A DNA stretch of 64,000 nucleotides. Origin: Protaetiibacter intestinalis (lineage in GTDB: Bacteria > Actinomycetota > Actinomycetes > Actinomycetales > Microbacteriaceae). The position numbers were made by a program, and so were the translations under genes. Each line of letters begins with the position of its first letter. Positions within the stretch are counted from its first letter, which is position 1. This document shows positions 9,106 through 18,613 of the stretch, piece by piece. The notes under the pieces were generated by a model that did not search any database, had not been told where the DNA came from, and saw only the letters and a list, made by a program, of their open reading frames with translations. The stretch lies in contig NZ_CP032630.1 of assembly GCF_003627075.1 (NCBI RefSeq), forward strand, positions 186,001 to 250,000, written 5' to 3'.

Positions 9106-9978
9106 GTGACCAACGCGCCCAAGCCGACCAAGAACCAGCGCCGCGAGGAGGCCCGCGAGGCAGCCCGCGCGGCCCGCGAGAAGCAGCTCAAGCGTCAGAA
9201 GACGCTCAAGTGGCTCATCCCGACGGTGGCGTCCGTCGCGATCCTCGCCGTCGTCGCCGGGGTCGTCTGGGCCGTCATCGCCTTCCAGCCGGCGCCCAAG
9301 CAGGAGGCCGGCCCGCTCAACATGATCAGCGACGGCATCCTCTTCGAGACGGATGGCGCGGGCGGCGTGCAGCACGTCGAGACGAAGGCGATCGCGAAGG
9401 GCACCGACCCGATCGCGACGACGCCGCGCGACGACGCGCTCAACATCGTCATGTACGTCGACTTCTCCTGCCCGGTCTGCAAGGCCTTCGAGGGCGCCAA
9501 CGCCGACTACATCCAGTCGCTCGTCGCCGACGGCTCGGCCACCCTCGAGGTGCACCCGATCTCGATCCTCGACTACCGCGGCTACACGACCGACTTCGCG
9601 ACCCGCGCCAACAACGCGGGCGCGTGCGTCGCGAACTACGCGCCCGAGTCGTTCCTCGACGTCATGGCCGCCATGTACGAGCAGCAGCCGTCCGAGGGCG
9701 GACCGGGTCTCGGCAACTCGGCGATCGTCGATGTGGTGAAGAGCGCGGGCCTCGACGACGAGGACGTCAACAGCTGCATCCGCGGCGTGAGCTTCGAGCC
9801 CTGGGTGAGCGCGGCGACCGACCGCGCCCTCGCCGGGCCGCTGCCGAACACCGAGCTCGCCAACGTGAGCGGCACGCCGACGATCCTCATCGACGGCCAG
9901 CAGTACACGCCGACCACCTCGTGGGACAGCGCCGAGGAGTTCCAGGCGTTCGTCTACGCGATCTCGCAGGCCGCCTGA
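9106..9978 (+). CDS. Membrane-anchored DsbA-like thiol oxidoreductase
   Basis: A 290-residue protein: charged cytosolic tail, one transmembrane helix (about 37-59), then an extracytoplasmic DsbA/thioredoxin fold with active-site CPVC at 122-125 and the cis-Pro segment SGTPTILI near the C-terminus. It should insert disulfides into exported proteins and be re-oxidised by the VKOR protein encoded 67 bases upstream. Start is GTG 9106. A TAGACT at 9047-9052 may give it a promoter of its own. Confidence 0.93.
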   Translation: MTNAPKPTKNQRREEAREAARAAREKQLKRQKTLKWLIPTVASVAILAVVAGVVWAVIAFQPAPKQEAGPLNMISDGILFETDGAGGVQHVETKAIAKGTDPIATTPRDDALNIVMYVDFSCPVCKAFEGANADYIQSLVADGSATLEVHPISILDYRGYTTDFATRANNAGACVANYAPESFLDVMAAMYEQQPSEGGPGLGNSAIVDVVKSAGLDDEDVNSCIRGVSFEPWVSAATDRALAGPLPNTELANVSGTPTILIDGQQYTPTTSWDSAEEFQAFVYAISQAA

Positions 9979-9988
9979 GCGGCCCCGG

Positions 9989-10792
9989 TCACGCGTCGAT
10001 GAGCAGGCGGTCCGCGAGGGCCGCCTGCTCCGTCTCGCGGATGCCGAGTCCCTCCGCGAAGTAGGCCTCGATGCCGCCGAACTCGGCCCGCATGACGCGG
10101 AACGCCTCGTCGAGGTAGCTGCGGTCGACGCCGAGCACCGGGATCAGCAGTTCGCGCGGGGCGCCGTGCGCGGCGAACCGCTGGAACAGCGGCTCGAGCG
10201 CGGGCAGCAGCTGCTCGTTGGTGAGCAGGTACTCCCGGTAGACGTCGTCCTCCGAGACGCCGAGCAGGGTGAGCAGCGCGGCGGTCGCCCAGCCGGTGCG
10301 GTCCTTGCCGGTCGTGCAGTGGTAGAGCACGGGCACGTCGACCCCGTCGAGCAGCAGCCGGTAGAAGGCCCCGAGCCCCGCGCGGGCGCTCGGCAGCGTG
10401 ATGAACTCGCGGTACGCGGAGCGCATCGCGTCGTCGGCTCGACCGCTCGCGAGGAAGGCGATCGCCTGCGCGGGGTCGCGGAAGAACGCCTGCATCTGGG
10501 CGGGCGCCGCGACCTGGGAGTCGGCGAGCACGTCCTCGACCATCGCGCGCACGCCCGCGAGGGCGCGGTCGGGCTGGTTCACGCGCTCGGTCTCGGTGCG
10601 GAAGTCGACGACGCAGCGGATGCCGTAGCCGGCGAGCGTCGCGGCATCCGCGTCGTCCAGCCGGTCGAGCGCCGTCGAGCGGAACAGCAGGCCCGTGCGC
10701 ACCCGGCGGCCGCCGGCGGCGACCCAGCCGCCCGCGTCGCGGAGGTTCGGCAGCGTCGCGAGCGCGATGTGTGCGCCGGGTGCCGCCGTCAT
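9989..10792 (-). CDS. Tyrosine-protein phosphatase (protein-tyrosine/serine phosphatase family)
   Basis: The 267-residue protein has the Y-phosphatase signature HCTTGKDRTG at 158-167, with the nucleophile C159 and the phosphate-binding R165, preceded by NLRDAGG and VVDFRTETE motifs typical of the bacterial PTP family (Pfam Y_phosphatase3). Its ATG overlaps the ndk stop as ATGA, so it is the last gene of the ileS-folC-ndk run. Substrates cannot be inferred. It ends 10 bases from the convergent DsbA-like gene. Confidence 0.92.
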   Translation of the reverse strand: MTAAPGAHIALATLPNLRDAGGWVAAGGRRVRTGLLFRSTALDRLDDADAATLAGYGIRCVVDFRTETERVNQPDRALAGVRAMVEDVLADSQVAAPAQMQAFFRDPAQAIAFLASGRADDAMRSAYREFITLPSARAGLGAFYRLLLDGVDVPVLYHCTTGKDRTGWATAALLTLLGVSEDDVYREYLLTNEQLLPALEPLFQRFAAHGAPRELLIPVLGVDRSYLDEAFRVMRAEFGGIEAYFAEGLGIRETEQAALADRLLIDA

Positions 10793-11217
10793 CCGCGCGC
10801 CGGGAACCAGAGCGCGAGCTCGCGCGCGGCCGACTCGGGCGCGTCGGAGCCGTGCACGAGGTTCTGCTGCACCTTGAGACCCCAGTCGCGCGCGAGGTCG
10901 CCGCGGATGGTGCCGGGGGCCGCGCTCGTCGGGTCGGTCGTGCCGGCGAGGGCGCGGAAGCCCTCGATGACCCGGTTCCCGGCGACGCGCATCGCGACGA
11001 CGGGGCCCGACTCCATGAACTCGACGAGCGGCTCGTAGAACGGCTTGCCCTCGTGCTCGGCGTAGTGGGCGGCGAGCAGCTCACGGTCGGCCTGCAGCAG
11101 GCGGATGTCGACGAGCTGGTAGCCCTTCGCCTCGATGCGGCGCAGGATCTCGCCCGTGAGGTTGCGGGCCACCCCGTCGGGCTTGACGATGACGAGGGTC
11201 TCTTCCACGGCGGTCAC
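10789..11217 (-). CDS. ndk: Nucleoside-diphosphate kinase
   Basis: Transfers the gamma-phosphate from NTPs to NDPs through a phospho-histidine. At 142 residues it is normal length, with ETLVIVKPDG at the start, RNIIHGSD-type motif NLVHGSD containing the catalytic His, and the C-terminal WF. GTG 11217 is chosen because it overlaps the upstream stop as GTGA. It lies between DUF4233 and a phosphatase in an overlapping operon. Confidence 0.97.
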   Translation of the reverse strand: MTAVEETLVIVKPDGVARNLTGEILRRIEAKGYQLVDIRLLQADRELLAAHYAEHEGKPFYEPLVEFMESGPVVAMRVAGNRVIEGFRALAGTTDPTSAAPGTIRGDLARDWGLKVQQNLVHGSDAPESAARELALWFPARG

Positions 11218-11651
11218 GATGCGTCTCCTTCGGTGTGTGCGGCGGCCTCGGCCTCCGCTTCGGCGTGGGCGGCCAGCCAGGCCGCCTTGCGGGTGTCGAT
11301 CTGGCGGCCGCGCACGTAGCAGTACACCCACATGGCGGCGAAGCCGGAGCCGACGAGGAACATGGCGGGCTCGACGACGCCCGTCGCGATGATGACGAGC
11401 TGCAGGGCCCCGCCCGTCCAGACCCCCCAGCTCCAGCGCTGCAGGCCCGCGACGATCGCGAGCACGAGCATGAGGATGCCGCCGTAGACGAGCGCCGACC
11501 AGTCGGGGTCGAGGCGGTCGAGGCCGAACACCACGAGCGAGGCGAAGAACAGCATGATCGCCTCGAGCACGAGCACGATCGACAGCAGCGTCTCGACGAG
11601 CGAGCGCTCGCGACGCACCCGCGTGCGGGGCGCACGCGGGGCGGCGGTCAC
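11214..11651 (-). CDS. DUF4233 family membrane protein
   Basis: A 145-residue protein with four hydrophobic segments (about 20-110), the central GVVEPAMFLVGSGFAAMWVYC, and a charged Ala/Glu-rich tail. DUF4233 proteins are found in actinobacteria between folC and ndk, exactly as here. Function is unknown. The GTG at 11651 overlaps the folC stop, and its own stop overlaps the ndk start. Confidence 0.9.
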   Translation of the reverse strand: MTAAPRAPRTRVRRERSLVETLLSIVLVLEAIMLFFASLVVFGLDRLDPDWSALVYGGILMLVLAIVAGLQRWSWGVWTGGALQLVIIATGVVEPAMFLVGSGFAAMWVYCYVRGRQIDTRKAAWLAAHAEAEAEAAAHTEGDAS

Positions 11652-13033
11652 TTCCAGCCCCCGTCGCGGGCGAGCGCGATGACGTCGCCGACGAGGGTGA
11701 TCGAGCCGGTCACGACGACGGCGCGGCGGGGCGACTCCGACGCCCACACCCGGGCGGCCTCGACGGCGTCCGCGAGCTCGTGGTGCACGAACACGGCATC
11801 CGGTTCGACGTCGTCGCGCACGAGCTCGGCGAGCTCCTCGGCGTCGACCGCCCGGTCGGAGCTCGACTGCGTGACGTCGACGCGGCTCGCCGTGGCGGCG
11901 AGCTCGGCGACGATCCCGTGGGCGTCCTTGTCGGCGAGCACGCCGAGCACGAAGCCGAACTCGTCGAAGTCGAAGTACTCCTGCAGGGCCGCCGCGAGCG
12001 CGGCCGCGCCGTGCGGGTTGTGCGCGGCGTCCACGAGCACGGTCGGCTCGACGCCGACGAGCTGCAGGCGCCCGGGCGAGGCGACCTGCCCGAAGCCCTC
12101 GGCCACGACATCCGGATCGAGTGCGACGGTGCCGTCGCCGAGGAACGACTCGACGGCGGCGACCGCGACGGCCGCGTTCTGCGCCTGGTGGTCGCCGTAG
12201 AGCGGCAGGAAGACGCTCGTGTAGCGGCCCGCGCGACCGCGGATGTCGACGAGCTGCCCGCCGACGGCGACCGTCGTGGACTCGAGGGCGAAGTCGACGC
12301 GCTCGATCTCGAGCGTCGCCTCGTCGATCGCGGCGGCGGCGCGCAGCTCGTCGAGCGCCTCGATCGGCTGGATCGCGGTGACGACGGTCGCGGCGGGCTT
12401 GATGATGCCCGCCTTGGTGCGCGCGATCTCGGCGACGGTCGAGCCGAGTCGCTGGGTGTGGTCGAGCGCGATGGGCGTGAACACGGCCACCTGCCCGTCG
12501 GCGACGTTCGTCGAGTCCCACTCGCCGCCCATTCCGACCTCGAGCACGACGACGTCGACGGGCGCGTCGGCGAAGCTCGCGAAGGCGAGCACCGTGAGCG
12601 CCTCGAAGAAGGTCAGCGTCTCCTCGCCGTCCGCGGCGAGCTCGGCGTCGACCATGAGCAGGTACGGGCGGATGTCGTCCCAGTTGCGCGCGAAGGCCTC
12701 GTCCGAGATCGGCACGCCGTCGATCATGATGCGCTCGGTGACGCGCTCGAGGTGCGGGCTCGTGAGCAGGCCCGTGCGCAGACCCGTGGCGCGCAGCAGC
12801 GACTCGATCATGCGGCTCGTGGAGGTCTTGCCGTTGGTGCCCGTGACGTGCACGACGGGCGCCGCCCGGTGCACGTCGCCGAGCAGCTCGACGGCGCGGC
12901 GCGTCGGCTCGAGGCGCGGCTGCGGCGCCACCTCGCCCACGCGTCCGAGCAGTTCGGCGTAGGCGGCATCCGCCGCGGCCCGGAACTCGGCGGCCTCGAG
13001 CTCGTCGTAGGCGTCCGGATCGTCTGCGCTCAT
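11648..13033 (-). CDS. folC: Bifunctional folylpolyglutamate / dihydrofolate synthase
   Basis: Adds glutamate to dihydropteroate and to folates. The 461-residue protein has the Mur-ligase-type P-loop TGTNGKTS at about 64-71, the [14 protein letters not shown] motif and a C-terminal glutamate-ligase domain with DAAHNPHG. Length is normal for actinobacterial FolC. ATG 13033 overlaps the ileS stop as ATGA, so it should be translated from the ileS message. Confidence 0.96.
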   Translation of the reverse strand: MSADDPDAYDELEAAEFRAAADAAYAELLGRVGEVAPQPRLEPTRRAVELLGDVHRAAPVVHVTGTNGKTSTSRMIESLLRATGLRTGLLTSPHLERVTERIMIDGVPISDEAFARNWDDIRPYLLMVDAELAADGEETLTFFEALTVLAFASFADAPVDVVVLEVGMGGEWDSTNVADGQVAVFTPIALDHTQRLGSTVAEIARTKAGIIKPAATVVTAIQPIEALDELRAAAAIDEATLEIERVDFALESTTVAVGGQLVDIRGRAGRYTSVFLPLYGDHQAQNAAVAVAAVESFLGDGTVALDPDVVAEGFGQVASPGRLQLVGVEPTVLVDAAHNPHGAAALAAALQEYFDFDEFGFVLGVLADKDAHGIVAELAATASRVDVTQSSSDRAVDAEELAELVRDDVEPDAVFVHHELADAVEAARVWASESPRRAVVVTGSITLVGDVIALARDGGWK

Positions 13034-16000
13034 GCGCGCACCACCTCGATCGTCACGGCGGAGGCGTCGCCGACCGGCGTCGCTCCCCCCTCAGCCTCAC
13101 GGGTCACGACGCTCGTGGCAAGGGTCTCGCCCGCGATGAGCCCGCGGTGCGCCTCGACCGCGGCCACCGCATCCGCGTCGCCCGCGAGGGTCAGCAGGAT
13201 GCGGTCGCTCACCTCGAAGCCGGCGTCCTTGCGGGCCTGCTGCACGGCGCGCACGACGTCGCGCGCGAGGCCCTCGGCGGCGAGCTCGGCGGTGACGTGC
13301 GTGTCGAGCACGACGAAGCCGCCCGCGGGCAGGAACGCGATCGCGCTCTCCGGGTCGGCCACGGTCAGTTCGAGCTCGTACTCGCCGGCGAGCAGGTCGA
13401 CCCCGCCCGCGGTGACCCGCTCGCCGTCGACCGACCAGTCGCCCGACTTCGCGGCCTGGATGACGCGCTGCACCTCCTTGCCGAGGCGCGGCCCGAGGGC
13501 GCGCGCGTTGACGGAGAGCCGCCGCTCGATGCCGAAGTCGGCGAGGCTCGACTCGACGAGCGGCGCGAGCGCCACGGCCTTCACGTTGAGCTCCTCGCGC
13601 AGGATGTCGGCGAAGCCGTCGAGGCCCGCGGCATCCGTCGCGACGAACGTGAGCCCCGCGAGCGGCAGGCGCACGCGCAGCCCGCGCGCCTTGCGCAGCG
13701 CGAGTCCCGAGGAGGCGATCTCGCGCACGCGGTCCATCGAGCGCACGAGCTCGGTGTCGACCGGGAACTCGGCGGCGCTCGGCCAGTCCGTCAGGTGCAC
13801 GCTCCGGCCGCCGGTGAGCCCGCGCCAGATCTCCTCCGAGACGAGCGGCAGCAGGGGCGCGGCGAGGCGGGTGACCGTCTCGAGCACCGTGTAGAGCGTG
13901 TCGAAGGCGTCGCGGTCGTCGCCCACCCAGAAGCGCTCGCGGCTGCGCCGCACGTACCAGTTGGTGAGCACGTCGGCGAAGTCGCGCAGCGCCGCGCTCG
14001 CGAGCGGGGTGTCGAAGTCGTCGAGCTGCGCAGTCACCGTCTGCACGAGCTCGCGCGTCTTGGCGAGCAGGTAGCGGTCGAGCGGATGCGCGGAGTCGGT
14101 GCGCCACCCGGCCTCGTAACCGGCCGTGTTCGCGTAGAGGGTGAAGAAGTAGTAGCTCGACCACAGCGGCAGCATGAGCTCGCGCACGCCCTGGCGGATG
14201 CCCTCCTCGGTGACGATGAGGTTGCCGCCGCGGATGACGGAGCTCGCCAGCAGGAACCAGCGCATGGCATCCGCACCGTCGCGGTCGAAGACCTCTGAGA
14301 CGTCGGGGTAGTTGCGCAGCGACTTCGACATCTTCTGCCCGTCGGAGCCGAGCACGATGCCGTGGCTCAGCACGTTCTTGTAGGCCGGGCGGTCGAACAG
14401 GGCCGTCGACAGCACGTGCATCATGTAGAACCAGCCGCGCGTCTGCCCGATGTACTCGACGATGAAGTCGGCCGGGTTGTGGGTGTCGAACCACTCGCGG
14501 TTCTCGAACGGGTAGTGCACCTGCGCGAACGGCATCGACCCGGAGTCGAACCACACGTCGAGCACGTCCTCGATGCGGCGCATGACGCTGCGGCCGGTCG
14601 GGTCGTCGGGGTTCGCGCGGGTGAGCTCGTCGATGTAGGGGCGGTGCAGGTTGGGCTCGCCGTTCTCGTCGAGCGGCAGCCGGCCGAAGTCGCGCTCGAG
14701 CTCCGCGAGCGAACCGTAGACGTCGACGCGCGGGTAGGCGGGGTCGTCCGACTTCCACACCGGGATGGGGCTGCCGAAGTAGCGGTTGCGGCTGATCGAC
14801 CAGTCGCGCGCGTTCGCGAGCCACTTGCCGAACTGGCCGTCCTTGACGTTCTCGGGCACCCAGTTGATGCGCTGGTTGAGCTCGCCCATCCGGTCGCGGA
14901 ACTCGGGCACCCGCACGAACCAGCTCGAGACGGCCTTGTAGATGAGCGGATTGCGGCAGCGCCAGCAGTGCGGGTAGCTGTGCTCGTAGCTCTTGAGCTG
15001 GAGGAGCCGGCCGTTCTCGCGCAGCAGCTGCACGAGCGGCTTGTTCGCCTCGTCCCAGCGCAGCCCCGCGACCTCGGCGACCTCGGGCAGGAAGCGCCCG
15101 CCGTCGTCGAGCGACAGCACGACGGGGATGCCGGCCGCGGCGCAGGTGAGCTGGTCGTCCTCGCCGTAGGCGGGCGCCTGGTGCACGATGCCCGTGCCCT
15201 CGCCCGTGGCGACGTAGTCGGCGACGAGGATGCGGAACGCATCCGGGCCGTAGGCGTCCGCGTAGTGGTCCCACAGCCGGTCGTACTGCACGCCCTCGAG
15301 CTCGGCGCCCGTGAGGGTGCGCTCGACCTCGTGCTCGCCGAGCTCCTTCGCGTAGGCGCCGATCGTGTCGGCGGCGAGCAGGTATTTCGTGCCGTCACCG
15401 GTGCGCACGACGGCGTACTCGATCGCGGGGCCCACGGCGAGCGCGGCGTTCGTCGGCAGCGTCCACGGGGTCGTCGTCCAGGCCAGGGCGTTCACGGCGG
15501 TAAGGCCGAGCGCCTCCGCCTTCTCGCCGACGAGCGGGAAGGTCACCGTGACCGACTGGTCCTGGCGCATCTTGTAGACGTCGTCGTCCATGCGCAGCTC
15601 GTGGTTGCTGAGCGGCGTCTCGTCGTTCCAGCAGTACGGCAGCACGCGGAAGCCCTCGTAGGCGAGGCCCTTCGCGTGGAGCTCGGAGAAGGCCCAGATG
15701 ACCGACTCCATGAAGCTCACGTCGAGGGTCTTGTAGGCGTGGTCGAAGTCGACCCAGCGCGCCTGCCGGGTGACGTAGTCCTCCCACTCCTGCGTGTAGT
15801 GCAGCACCGAGGCGCGCGCCTTCGCGTTGAAGGCGCCGATCCCCATCTGCTCGATCTCGGCCTTGGTCGTGATGCCGAGCTGGCGCATCGCCTCGAGCTC
15901 GGCGGGCAGGCCGTGGGTGTCCCAGCCGAAGCGGCGGTGCACCTGCTTGCCGCGCATCGTCTGGTAGCGCGGGAAGACGTCCTTCGCGTACCCGGTGAGC

Positions 16001-16197
16001 AGGTGGCCGTAGTGCGGCAGGCCGTTGGCGAACGGCGGGCCGTCGTAGAACACCCACTCGGGGGCGCCCTCGCGCTCGTCGATGGACGCCTGGAAGGTGC
16101 CGTCGGCCTTCCAGAAGGCGAGGATGCCGCCCTCGATCTCGGGGAAGCGCGGCGACGCGGGGACGCCGTCTGCGTCGCTGTGGCGGGGGTAGCTCAT
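13030..16197 (-). CDS. ileS: Isoleucyl-tRNA synthetase
   Basis: Class I synthetase charging tRNA-Ile. The 1055-residue protein has the HIGH-type motif HYGH at 62-65, a large CP1 editing domain, the KMSKS motif at 622-626, and a C-terminal region that lacks a four-Cys zinc cluster of the E. coli type, as in the eukaryote-like IleRS class used by many actinobacteria. ATG 16197 follows directly on the T-box leader. It heads the run ileS-folC-DUF4233-ndk-phosphatase. Confidence 0.97.
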   Translation of the reverse strand: MSYPRHSDADGVPASPRFPEIEGGILAFWKADGTFQASIDEREGAPEWVFYDGPPFANGLPHYGHLLTGYAKDVFPRYQTMRGKQVHRRFGWDTHGLPAELEAMRQLGITTKAEIEQMGIGAFNAKARASVLHYTQEWEDYVTRQARWVDFDHAYKTLDVSFMESVIWAFSELHAKGLAYEGFRVLPYCWNDETPLSNHELRMDDDVYKMRQDQSVTVTFPLVGEKAEALGLTAVNALAWTTTPWTLPTNAALAVGPAIEYAVVRTGDGTKYLLAADTIGAYAKELGEHEVERTLTGAELEGVQYDRLWDHYADAYGPDAFRILVADYVATGEGTGIVHQAPAYGEDDQLTCAAAGIPVVLSLDDGGRFLPEVAEVAGLRWDEANKPLVQLLRENGRLLQLKSYEHSYPHCWRCRNPLIYKAVSSWFVRVPEFRDRMGELNQRINWVPENVKDGQFGKWLANARDWSISRNRYFGSPIPVWKSDDPAYPRVDVYGSLAELERDFGRLPLDENGEPNLHRPYIDELTRANPDDPTGRSVMRRIEDVLDVWFDSGSMPFAQVHYPFENREWFDTHNPADFIVEYIGQTRGWFYMMHVLSTALFDRPAYKNVLSHGIVLGSDGQKMSKSLRNYPDVSEVFDRDGADAMRWFLLASSVIRGGNLIVTEEGIRQGVRELMLPLWSSYYFFTLYANTAGYEAGWRTDSAHPLDRYLLAKTRELVQTVTAQLDDFDTPLASAALRDFADVLTNWYVRRSRERFWVGDDRDAFDTLYTVLETVTRLAAPLLPLVSEEIWRGLTGGRSVHLTDWPSAAEFPVDTELVRSMDRVREIASSGLALRKARGLRVRLPLAGLTFVATDAAGLDGFADILREELNVKAVALAPLVESSLADFGIERRLSVNARALGPRLGKEVQRVIQAAKSGDWSVDGERVTAGGVDLLAGEYELELTVADPESAIAFLPAGGFVVLDTHVTAELAAEGLARDVVRAVQQARKDAGFEVSDRILLTLAGDADAVAAVEAHRGLIAGETLATSVVTREAEGGATPVGDASAVTIEVVRA

Positions 16198-16204
16198 CCG
16201 GTCC

Positions 16205-16390
16205 GTCCGTATGTCGTGGGCTGCTGCTCTCACGAGGACGACGGATGCCGCGGTACCACCTCGCTTGCCGACCCGGGGGTCGACCGCTCGTTGCACGCGA
16301 TGACGGGCGCACCCGCTCGGTTCTAGTGCCGTCCGGGGACGGGTTCTTCCGAGGACTCCCCGGTGATGGCCGGATCGCAGTCTGTACGGC
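16205..16390 (-). promoter_or_regulatory. T-box riboswitch upstream of ileS
   Basis: The minus strand carries the T-box core AGGTGGTACCGCGG at 16248-16261. Upstream is a stem I with GGCCATCACCGGGGAG, in which ATC (16365-16367) is the likely isoleucine specifier codon. Downstream, CCGTCGT can pair with ACGACATACGG next to the ileS start, so control is probably translational (start-site masking), as is usual in actinobacteria. A TAGAAT at 16392-16397 is the probable -10. Uncharged tRNA-Ile should switch ileS on. Confidence 0.92.
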
Positions 16391-16394
16391 GATT

Positions 16395-17393
16395 CTAGCG
16401 CGCGATGCCGGCGTACGCCGCGAGCAGGGCGGCCCCGGTCTCGGCGTCGTCGACGGTCACGACGAACCGCCGGCCGTCGCGCCGGGTGACCTGGATCGCC
16501 TCGCCGGATCGCGAGACCACGCCGAAGCCGCCGCCGGGCGCCCAGCGCCAGCCCCATCCGCCGAAGTCGGAGAGCGGCTCGACGTGTCCCGTCGTGACGG
16601 CGGCGACCTCGTCGACCGGGATGCGGACGCGCGGCCAGCCGAACGGCGCCGACCGCACCGTGAGCCCGCCGGCGTCGACACGCGCGCGCCACACCGTGCC
16701 GATCGCGCACATCGCGAGGAGCAGCACGGGCACGGCGACGAGCGGCCAGACGAGACCGTCGGAGAGCACGATCGCGAAGACCGTCACGGCGATCGTGAAG
16801 CCGATCGCGGCCGCGATCGTGACGGTCGCACCGGTCGAGAGCCGGGTCGTCGCGATCCAGACGCTGCGCTCGCCCGGCACGAGCGGCAGCGGCTCCGCGG
16901 GCGTGGCGTCGGCATCCCGGCGCACCGCCTTCGGCAGCGCGAACCAGGCGGCGACCGCGACGAGCAGCGCACCGCCGAGTGCGACGCCGAGCCAGCCGCC
17001 GAGCTGCGGCGCGTCGCGGGCGTCGTCGAGGCCGCGCTGCACGCCGAGCGAGGCGGTCACGGCGATGCCGATGAAGACCGCGACGGACAGCGACAGCACC
17101 GCGAGCAGCTTGTGGGTCGCGGTGGGCGCGGGTCCGCGGCCGAGCGCGAGGAAGGCCGCGAACATGGCCGTGAGGCCGAGCGCCAGGCCCGCGGTGAGCG
17201 CGATCGTCGACCAGGCGGGGCCGAAGCCGTCCGGCCCGTCGGCACCCCAGTGGACGGCGATCGGGTCGGGCAGCGAGGGCAGCCAGGCGAACTGCACGGC
17301 CACGAAGGCGGCCGAGACGATGAGCGGCAGCACGACGGCCACCATCCAGACCGCGAGCGGTTGGCGGGTACGGGTGGGGGCGGCGGTCGTCAT
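16395..17393 (-). CDS. DUF1648 domain membrane protein
   Basis: A 332-residue integral membrane protein. The N-terminal helix is followed by [19 protein letters not shown], the hallmark of the DUF1648 family (also seen in SdpI-like immunity proteins). About six further hydrophobic segments and a C-terminal PH-like soluble part follow. Its start overlaps the stop of the GntR gene as ATGA, so the two are one transcript and the regulator probably controls it. Confidence 0.88.
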   Translation of the reverse strand: MTTAAPTRTRQPLAVWMVAVVLPLIVSAAFVAVQFAWLPSLPDPIAVHWGADGPDGFGPAWSTIALTAGLALGLTAMFAAFLALGRGPAPTATHKLLAVLSLSVAVFIGIAVTASLGVQRGLDDARDAPQLGGWLGVALGGALLVAVAAWFALPKAVRRDADATPAEPLPLVPGERSVWIATTRLSTGATVTIAAAIGFTIAVTVFAIVLSDGLVWPLVAVPVLLLAMCAIGTVWRARVDAGGLTVRSAPFGWPRVRIPVDEVAAVTTGHVEPLSDFGGWGWRWAPGGGFGVVSRSGEAIQVTRRDGRRFVVTVDDAETGAALLAAYAGIAR

Positions 17394-17743
17394 GCGGGGT
17401 ACTCCTCACGGATCAGGGAGACGAGGGTCGGGAGCGCGACGCCTTCGCGACGCGCGGCGGCGACGAGCTCGCGCACGGCATCCGCGAGCGCTCCCCCGCG
17501 GGTGGCGGCGTCGGTGAGCACGGCGCCGCGGCCGCGACGGAGGTCGACGAGCCCCTCGTCGCGCAGCTGCTGGTAGGCGCGCAGCACGGTGTGGATGTTG
17601 ACGTCGAGCGCGTCGGCGAGCTCGCGGGCCGCGGGCAGTCGGTCGCCGGGGTGCAGCACGCCGCGGCTCGCGTCGGAGCGCACGGATGCCGCGATCTGGT
17701 CGTAGATCGCGACACCGGAGGCGGGGTCGACGCGGATGAGCAC
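17390..17743 (-). CDS. GntR family regulator, YtrA-type
   Basis: A small winged-helix regulator (about 117 residues) with [25 protein letters not shown] and [21 protein letters not shown], the GntR HTH, but only a short C-terminal tail, as in the YtrA subfamily that controls membrane-protein genes. I prefer the GTG at 17743 because the -10 lies 6-7 bases upstream and no ribosome site exists; a GTG at 17749 gives two more residues. It is co-transcribed with the DUF1648 gene. Confidence 0.9.
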   Translation of the reverse strand: MLIRVDPASGVAIYDQIAASVRSDASRGVLHPGDRLPAARELADALDVNIHTVLRAYQQLRDEGLVDLRRGRGAVLTDAATRGGALADAVRELVAAARREGVALPTLVSLIREEYPA

Positions 17744-17749
17744 ACCCAC

Positions 17750-17781
17750 ATCCTATTGTTCTAGTTCTACTATCACAACTA
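17750..17781 (-). promoter_or_regulatory. Promoter and probable operator of the GntR-DUF1648 operon
   Basis: Minus strand TTGTGA (17773-17778), 17-base spacer and TAGGAT (17750-17755) form a clear promoter with a predicted start on the GTG at 17743. An inverted repeat TAGTT-N10-AACTA at 17762-17781 overlaps it, placed where a self-repressing YtrA-type regulator would bind. Confidence 0.65.
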
Positions 17782-17791
17782 ACTCCGCGAA

Positions 17792-17843
17792 AGTACGCAC
17801 TTTTGGGTCGATTCCTGGCCCGATCACCCCAAAAGTCCGTACT
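17792..17843. repeat. Inverted repeat with 16-bp arms
   Basis: AGTACGCACTTTTGGG at 17792-17807 is repeated in inverted form at 17828-17843 with a single mismatch and a 20-base loop. It lies just before the start of the Thr/Pro-rich membrane protein gene and beside the GntR promoter. It could be a regulatory dyad or a dispersed intergenic palindrome. Confidence 0.7.
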
Positions 17844-17852
17844 CTCACGGGT

Positions 17853-18539
17853 GTGAGCGACGACACCCCCACGCAGCGCTACCCCGAGGGCTTCCCTCCA
17901 CCCGGCGGCGGCTCCGACCTCCCCACCGAGCGCTTCACGCCCGCGGCGAGCCTGCCGCCCGAGACCGGCGCGACGGCGCCCGCCCCGACGGCGACCGGTG
18001 GGCCGGAGCCGCAGAAGAGCCAGAAGGGCCTCATCATCACCCTCGCCGTGATCGGCGGCGTGCTGCTGCTCACGATCGTCGGGCTGCTGCTGTGGATCGC
18101 GCTCGGCGGGCGCGGCGCGACGCCGGCCCCCACCGACACGCCCACCCCCTCCCCCACGCCGACCCCCACGCCGACCGAGACCGAATCCCCCACCCCGACG
18201 CCCACGCCCACCGAGACGGAGGCGCCCCCGCCGCCGCCGCCCGAGCCGGAGGACGTCATCACGAGCTTCACCTCCTCGAGCGCCACCGTCGACTGCACGG
18301 CATCCGGCGGCGACCCCGTGCCCGTCACCTTCAGCTGGGCGACGACCGGCGAGACCCTGTGGTTCGGCATCGGCACCGACGACGCGCGCAGCGACCCGTA
18401 CGGCGAGTTCCCGCTCAACTACACGACCGACATCGACTACCAGTGCGGGCAGCCCGGCGCCCAGCAGCGCTACACCATCACCGTGCTGCGCGCCGACGGC
18501 AGCACCCAGTCGGAGACGATCATCATCCGCGAGAGCTGA
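17853..18539 (+). CDS. Single-span membrane protein with Thr/Pro-rich stalk
   Basis: A 228-residue protein with a Pro-rich cytosolic N-terminus, one strong transmembrane helix (about 60-85), a low-complexity TPTPSPTPTPTPTETE stalk (about 95-130) and a C-terminal Ig-like beta domain with two cysteines (STVDCTASG and DYQCGQPG) that could form a disulfide. I do not recognise a specific family; a surface or cell-wall role is likely. The GTG at 17853 is chosen because the acidic/Pro-rich N-terminus starts there. Confidence 0.8.
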   Translation: MSDDTPTQRYPEGFPPPGGGSDLPTERFTPAASLPPETGATAPAPTATGGPEPQKSQKGLIITLAVIGGVLLLTIVGLLLWIALGGRGATPAPTDTPTPSPTPTPTPTETESPTPTPTPTETEAPPPPPPEPEDVITSFTSSSATVDCTASGGDPVPVTFSWATTGETLWFGIGTDDARSDPYGEFPLNYTTDIDYQCGQPGAQQRYTITVLRADGSTQSETIIIRES

Positions 18540-18613
18540 CCGGTAGAATCGGGGCAACCCACACTCAGGCACCCCTGGACGCGGTGCCGCACATAGCGAA
18601 CCGGAGTACCTCG

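Noticed and set aside
18120..18240. CCCACCCCGACC-type tandem repeats as a possible repeat array or CRISPR
   Set aside because: They encode the Thr/Pro stalk of a membrane protein; no spacers. No CRISPR array was seen anywhere in the window.
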